From NCBI GenBank assembly GCA_012934845.2, contig WNNJ02003798.1, positions 124,001 to 188,000 on the forward strand: a stretch of 64,000 bases of DNA, written 5' to 3'. Origin of the DNA: Pomphorhynchus laevis (Eukaryota > Acanthocephala > Palaeacanthocephala > Echinorhynchida > Pomphorhynchidae). Both the position numbers and the translations under genes were made by a program. The notes beneath the pieces are model-generated. The model did no database searches. It was not told the origin of the DNA and was given only the letters and a program-made list of their open reading frames with translations. This document shows, piece after piece, positions 60,000 through 64,000 of the stretch (positions are counted from its first letter, which is position 1; each line of letters opens with the position of its first letter).

Positions 60000-60366
60000 A
60001 AATAATATACTTTGTATTAGAATAAGATACTAGATAGTTTTATCAGAAGAAATACATCATTAGCATGTATTTAGCCTCGCTGCTATGTTGGGTTGAGGAG
60101 TTAGGGCCGAAACCTAATAGCATAGCAGTTCCTCCTGATGACCTCTAATTCTTATTCTGATACAACGTCTGTTATTTATTAGTCAATTTATAAAAATGAC
60201 TTTTATTTTGAATTTCAATTTTTATTTTAACTTCATTCAAATTATAGAAAATCTAAAAACAATTATTAATTTTATTATTTAATTATTAAATTTTGATTTA
60301 GCATTATTTTGTTTTGTTTAGTTTATAATTATATTAAATGCGTAGACTCAGTTAGCTGATTTGATT
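60000..60366 (+). repeat. Dispersed AT-rich family, longest copy
   Basis: It contains all blocks in order: 'aataatatactttgtattag', 'atgttgggttgaggagttag', 'ggccgaaacctaatagcata', 'cagttcctcctgatgacctc', 'tacaacgtctgttatttatt', 'gtagactcagttagctgatt'. It is the best reference copy for the family in this window. Confidence 0.65.
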
Positions 60367-60369
60367 TTA

Positions 60370-61110
60370 GAAAACTTGTTACCAATAGACAGGAAAAAAT
60401 TATGTATAAATGAAATCATATATAGAAGAAATCTAATTCTAATTAATGAAGAAATCTATATAATTTAAAGCTAAAGTAACATTCATGTTGTTTGAATGCA
60501 GTTCTGCAAGGGATGCAATAAAATGTTTTAGGGTTGCGGTCATTATAAGGTTAGGTTCGTTCTAACATGTGTATAAAATTATATTCATATTAATCTTAAG
60601 TTTAATAAAAAATTCGTTTGTATTTTATTTTGGTAATATTTATTAAATTATAATTTTATTTTTAATGTTTTTTTGTGTGGGGTAGTTACTGTGATCATGT
60701 AGTAACGTAACGTAATGTTCAATTAAATGTTCAATTTGCATGTAGGTTTAAGGAACAAATGAGTTTTATTGTCAATATTTATTTTTATGTGAACTTTGTT
60801 TGAATGGAATATATACCATTGAATACAAGCAATAAATTCTTGTAAGAAAATTCATCTTTGCATACGCAATTGAAATTAGGTATGCGATAAATGATAAAAT
60901 TTGCAAATTTAGCCTTTCTGCAAATTGATTATACATTTTGATACACTGAAAAGAAAACCGCAGAAAATGAATAATGTCGGCAAAATCTTATGCATAAGTT
61001 GTGACTTTTTTAATATGCTTTTAGTTTAAATATATAAGCAACTTCCCTCAGATTACTTAATTAATACTTTATTTTCTTTATTTCTTTACTTATGTTTCAA
61101 ATTAGGCAAT
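60370..61110. other. Upstream region of the riboflavin transporter gene
   Basis: AT-rich, without a recognisable gene or repeat. A purine-ending 'tttcaaattag' just before 61106 could be a splice acceptor for a 5' UTR exon, but no donor was identified. Confidence 0.35.
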
Positions 61111-61114
61111 CTCG

Positions 61115-63611
61115 ATGAATAGCGCATTTTTCGCTTTGGGATTGAGTAGTACTCTTGGCATTGAATCAATACTAATGGAAATTCCTTTGCTTGTAGTTAG
61201 CAATTTACCTTTAATATGGATGTTACCAATTATTTTAGCGTTGGTCCTTAACGTTTCTGACATTGTAAGCTTTCTTTTTACCAAATTACTTTGCTTATGC
61301 ACGAATTACAATCTTTCTCGGTCGATATATTTCGTATTCATTTTTAAACTAATCGCATACATATTGGTTGGCTGTGTATTCAATGATGTACAAAATTACT
61401 ACTGTCATTGGGACGTTAATGGTGTCGGTGAAAATAAATTAGTGAGCTATCACAGATTCTGTTTTCTTATATTTTCTATATTCATAGTGTTTGTTCTGGA
61501 TTTAAGTTCACGCATTTTATGTCAAATTTACTGCATAATGTTCAAAGGTAACTTACATCACAAATATCTTAATCTTGGATTGCTTGCATCACCGATGCTT
61601 ACTTGTGTACTAGTCTGGATTCAACATTATTCTAGTATTGGTAGAACAGTTTTTTCTGAAATCAGTTATGCTATAAATAAAAGTATAATGAAGAACCAGA
61701 TTGTCGATAGCAGCTCAAATTCATATAAAAATTGGTTCCCAATTATAACTTTTATGTTTATTGTATCACTATTATTGTTTCTACTGTTTATTCGTTTTCT
61801 ATATCTCGAAGAATCAATCACTAAAAATTATCATCGAGAGCGTAAATTCTTCCGTGTTCGAAATTTATTCTCGGTTGGATTATCATTTAACAAGCATTTA
61901 ATTAACATGGGTGAGTTGGAAAATTCAATGTATAACGTATTTCTCAACACTGCTCCATGTGAAGAGGAATTGGATGTAAAAAAAGTTGATAAGCCATATG
62001 AGAAAATTAATCTCGATTGCTGGTGGTACGTGAAAAATATCGATTTATGCGGCAAGCTTTTTTTAAATGAAAAAGCGGACGATTTGAAAGCAAAGAGCTT
62101 ACTTCCTGATAGCTTAAAAATCGTTCTAAAGAAAGTGATACCATCACAGATTACTATCATGAAATTTACATTTGCATATCTCTGCATTGTGGATTGCGGT
62201 ATTTTACCTGGTTTGACCAGCCTCTCAATGCTTCCTTACGGTTACCATTGCTATCTAATCGGATCGATGATAAGTAAGTATTTGTATTTTGTTGAAAGCG
62301 AATATTTGTATTTTATTAAAAATAATAATTTACGTAAATTATTAATCTATTATTAATTTACGTAATTTATTAAATTATTATTCTCTTAATTTAAAGTTTA
62401 AGTCAATATAATCCATCACAATCAAGCAAACCTATAAAATTCACTTTAATGGGACAATTACGACTATATTCTAAGAATATAAAAACAAATGCAACCGAAT
62501 GAATATCTCGCTATTTATACATTGTTTGAGATAAAAGTACTTCAGGTATAATATCAGCTGCATCAGCTGCATGTTTGTCTAGTAAGATGTCATGCACCAA
62601 CCTACGATTAATGACTGTATCCGTATCTAGAACGTTGACTACGTTAGGCTGGGCTTGTATAACCTTCACGACTGCTGATAGTTTACTGCCTTGAACTAGT
62701 TTGTGTAATTAGTGTCAAATGATCATTAAATGTTTTGCATTAGAGAAAATCAACGTTTGAAAAAGGTACAGTTTCACCCTTTGACCGCTATTGAATTTGT
62801 TCACGCTGTCTACACCTGTAGAAATTAAAGCAGACGCTAATTAAGTGCTGAAGTTATATCACACAAGACGACTGCGAATTCGCTATGTGATCTGAACAAA
62901 TCGAATTCAATCGATTGTCATCGTGAGATATCCTAAAGATAGTTATTTTTCTTTGTAAGTTGTAACAGTTGCATAGGATATATAATACCATGCAAAGTTA
63001 CCAAGAAAATGTACAAAAAAAATTTTTTAACATATTTTTTATATTGTTCAACAAAATAAGTAAAAATTAATATACGATAATTTAATAATAATTTATGATT
63101 AAATTAGTTTATTAATATGTAATTAATTTAATTTATGATAAACAAATAATCTTCAATTGTACTTTAACAACAACTTCAACAACTTCAATTAAATTTAATA
63201 AATCATAACTTCAATTAAAAGTTGAATTATTTTCACAACTTCGATTGACTATAACTTCTTTAACATATTCAATTATACAAATGATCTTCAATTGTACTTG
63301 TATTATAATGTAAGTTTTTCCTGATGAAATAGCAACCGCTATGGAAAATTTGACTTTAAATAATTTTCCACTCTCCTAATTGTAAATATTCTAAAATAAG
63401 TGAATAACCAATTTATAATTCAATTGTACTTTTAGTTCCAATAACGGATTCCTTTGCATTTCTACTAGAAAAACTATACACTGCATCTAAGGCACTTAAT
63501 ATACATTATATTGCTGCTCTTGGTTTTCTCATGACGACGTCCATTATACTAACCGTATATTTCAGTCCAAATCCTATGTTGGTACATTCAACTTTAGGAA
63601 TCATTTTTGGT
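61115..63611 (+). CDS. SLC52-type riboflavin transporter, 5' two exons (gene leaves the window)
   Basis: Exon 1 is 61115-62273 and exon 2 is 63436-63611. ATGATA|A-GTAAGT joins to tacttttag|TT in frame (A+TT = Ile), and exon 2 ends at a GTAAGT donor at 63612. SLC52 proteins carry riboflavin across the plasma membrane. The N-terminus FALGLSSTLGIESILMEIPL..LPLIWMLPIILALVLN matches the family's GxGSWxxxNGxWVELPxxVxxLPEGWxLPSY block. Residues about 368-386 plus exon 2 (CGILPGLTSLSMLPYG.., the NGxLPxxQSxSxLPYG motif) match the second signature. At least six hydrophobic helices precede a ~110-residue hydrophilic loop, and exon 2 adds two. The last helices lie beyond 64000. Divergence is considerable, so substrate is inferred from family. 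Confidence 0.8.
62274..63435 (+). other. Intron 1 of the riboflavin transporter gene
   Basis: A 1162-bp GT..AG intron. It is AT-rich with no recognisable element. A repeated 'cttcaattgtacttt' phrase occurs near 63151, 63281 and 63419. Confidence 0.7.
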
Positions 63612-64000
63612 GTAAGTAATACTTAACTATATAGTTTTATGCAAATGTGCATATTATATTTGCTTTGGAATTACAGTTTTGAAAATGCCCCATCAAGCGA
63701 TCATCGTGCATTATCATGCATATTCAGATCTTACACCGTAGTGTTTAATGGCTATAAAAGTATTATTTGATCTTTTATAATATACTTCTCAAAGAAAAAT
63801 ATACGTTAAGAAATATACATTCAAAAATACTTTCAGAAATACCATATACTTTAAGGGATATTCCCAGGTGAATTCTTATTGTTACGACATAAAATATTAT
63901 TGTGTACTTAAACGAATTTGTGCATGCAACAAGTGCAATTATTAATTAATAATATTATTAATTATTGAATAGAATTAAAATAAAATATTATTAATATTAC

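Noticed and set aside
60091-60150. GAAAC hairpin followed by CTGATGA in the dispersed family, suggesting another permuted hammerhead
   Set aside because: The stem adjoining the core would start with a C.C mismatch, and only a few bases separate the would-be cleavage site from CTGATGA, leaving no stem I. Core words are present but the fold is not.
63676-63760. Acceptor-like attacag at about 63677 considered as exon 3 of the riboflavin transporter
   Set aside because: In the required phase 0 it meets TGA at the second codon. The true next exon is probably outside the window.
1-64000. Stand-alone tRNA or rRNA genes
   Set aside because: None recognised by eye. The only tRNA-like A/B boxes are in the SINE heads at 38461-39650.

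Overview
The window is AT-rich metazoan nuclear DNA. It holds a few spliced or single-exon host genes among a dense layer of decayed mobile elements. Introns have GT..AG borders, and two can be joined exactly in DR1 and one in a riboflavin transporter. Penelope-like elements, CR1- and RTE-type LINEs, a Merlin DNA transposon, tRNA-derived SINEs and hammerhead-ribozyme repeats together point to an invertebrate. Schistosome-like flatworms carry a similar mix, but the sequence alone does not settle the phylum.

Host genes, left to right: the 3' end of an unidentified, possibly seven-helix membrane protein (616-1103, +); a TLC-domain membrane protein of TLCD4/TMEM56 type (1697-2638, -); a possible short exon (22333-22595, -); an intronless RFT1 homologue, the lipid-linked oligosaccharide protein of ER N-glycosylation (24717-26303, +); a FLYWCH zinc-finger ORF (28625-29227, -) bracketed by direct repeats; DR1/NC2-beta in three exons (41490-46800, +) with a large Q/N-rich N-terminal extension; and the 5' two exons of an SLC52-type riboflavin transporter (61115-63611, +) that runs off the window. 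These genes have unrelated functions and show no operon-like arrangement.

Mobile layer: an RTE-type LINE at 5491-8839 with a 15-bp target duplication; a Merlin element at 12540-14833 with ~165-bp terminal inverted repeats and an 8-bp target duplication; Penelope-like reverse transcriptase or GIY-YIG pieces at 10218, 15153, 18360, 19290, 31419 and 54715; LINE pieces at 17740, 26596, 29598, 31860, 34640, 49270 and 51903; a retroelement tail with a restriction-like endonuclease signature at 15742-16772; and several fold-back elements (11697, 19750, 31135, 45513, 56985). A ~370-bp AT-rich repeat family occurs about ten times and often abuts Penelope fragments.

The most unusual content is a set of hammerhead ribozyme motifs. 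A complete type I core lies at 59564-59612 (+) with a diverged relative at 20525-20573 (-). Two further type I cores sit in a tandem ~420-460 bp repeat at 20959-21847. A circularly permuted hammerhead-like motif, with compensatory change in its stem II, lies in or beside tRNA-derived SINEs at 38540, 39400 and 30997. Together they look like retrozyme- or Penelope-terminal-repeat-type units in several states of decay.

Other structure: two 144-bp tandem units, each with a palindromic TGACGTCA, lie 1.2-1.5 kb upstream of the DR1 start. A 2.1-kb minisatellite with ~450-bp higher-order periodicity lies just downstream of DR1.
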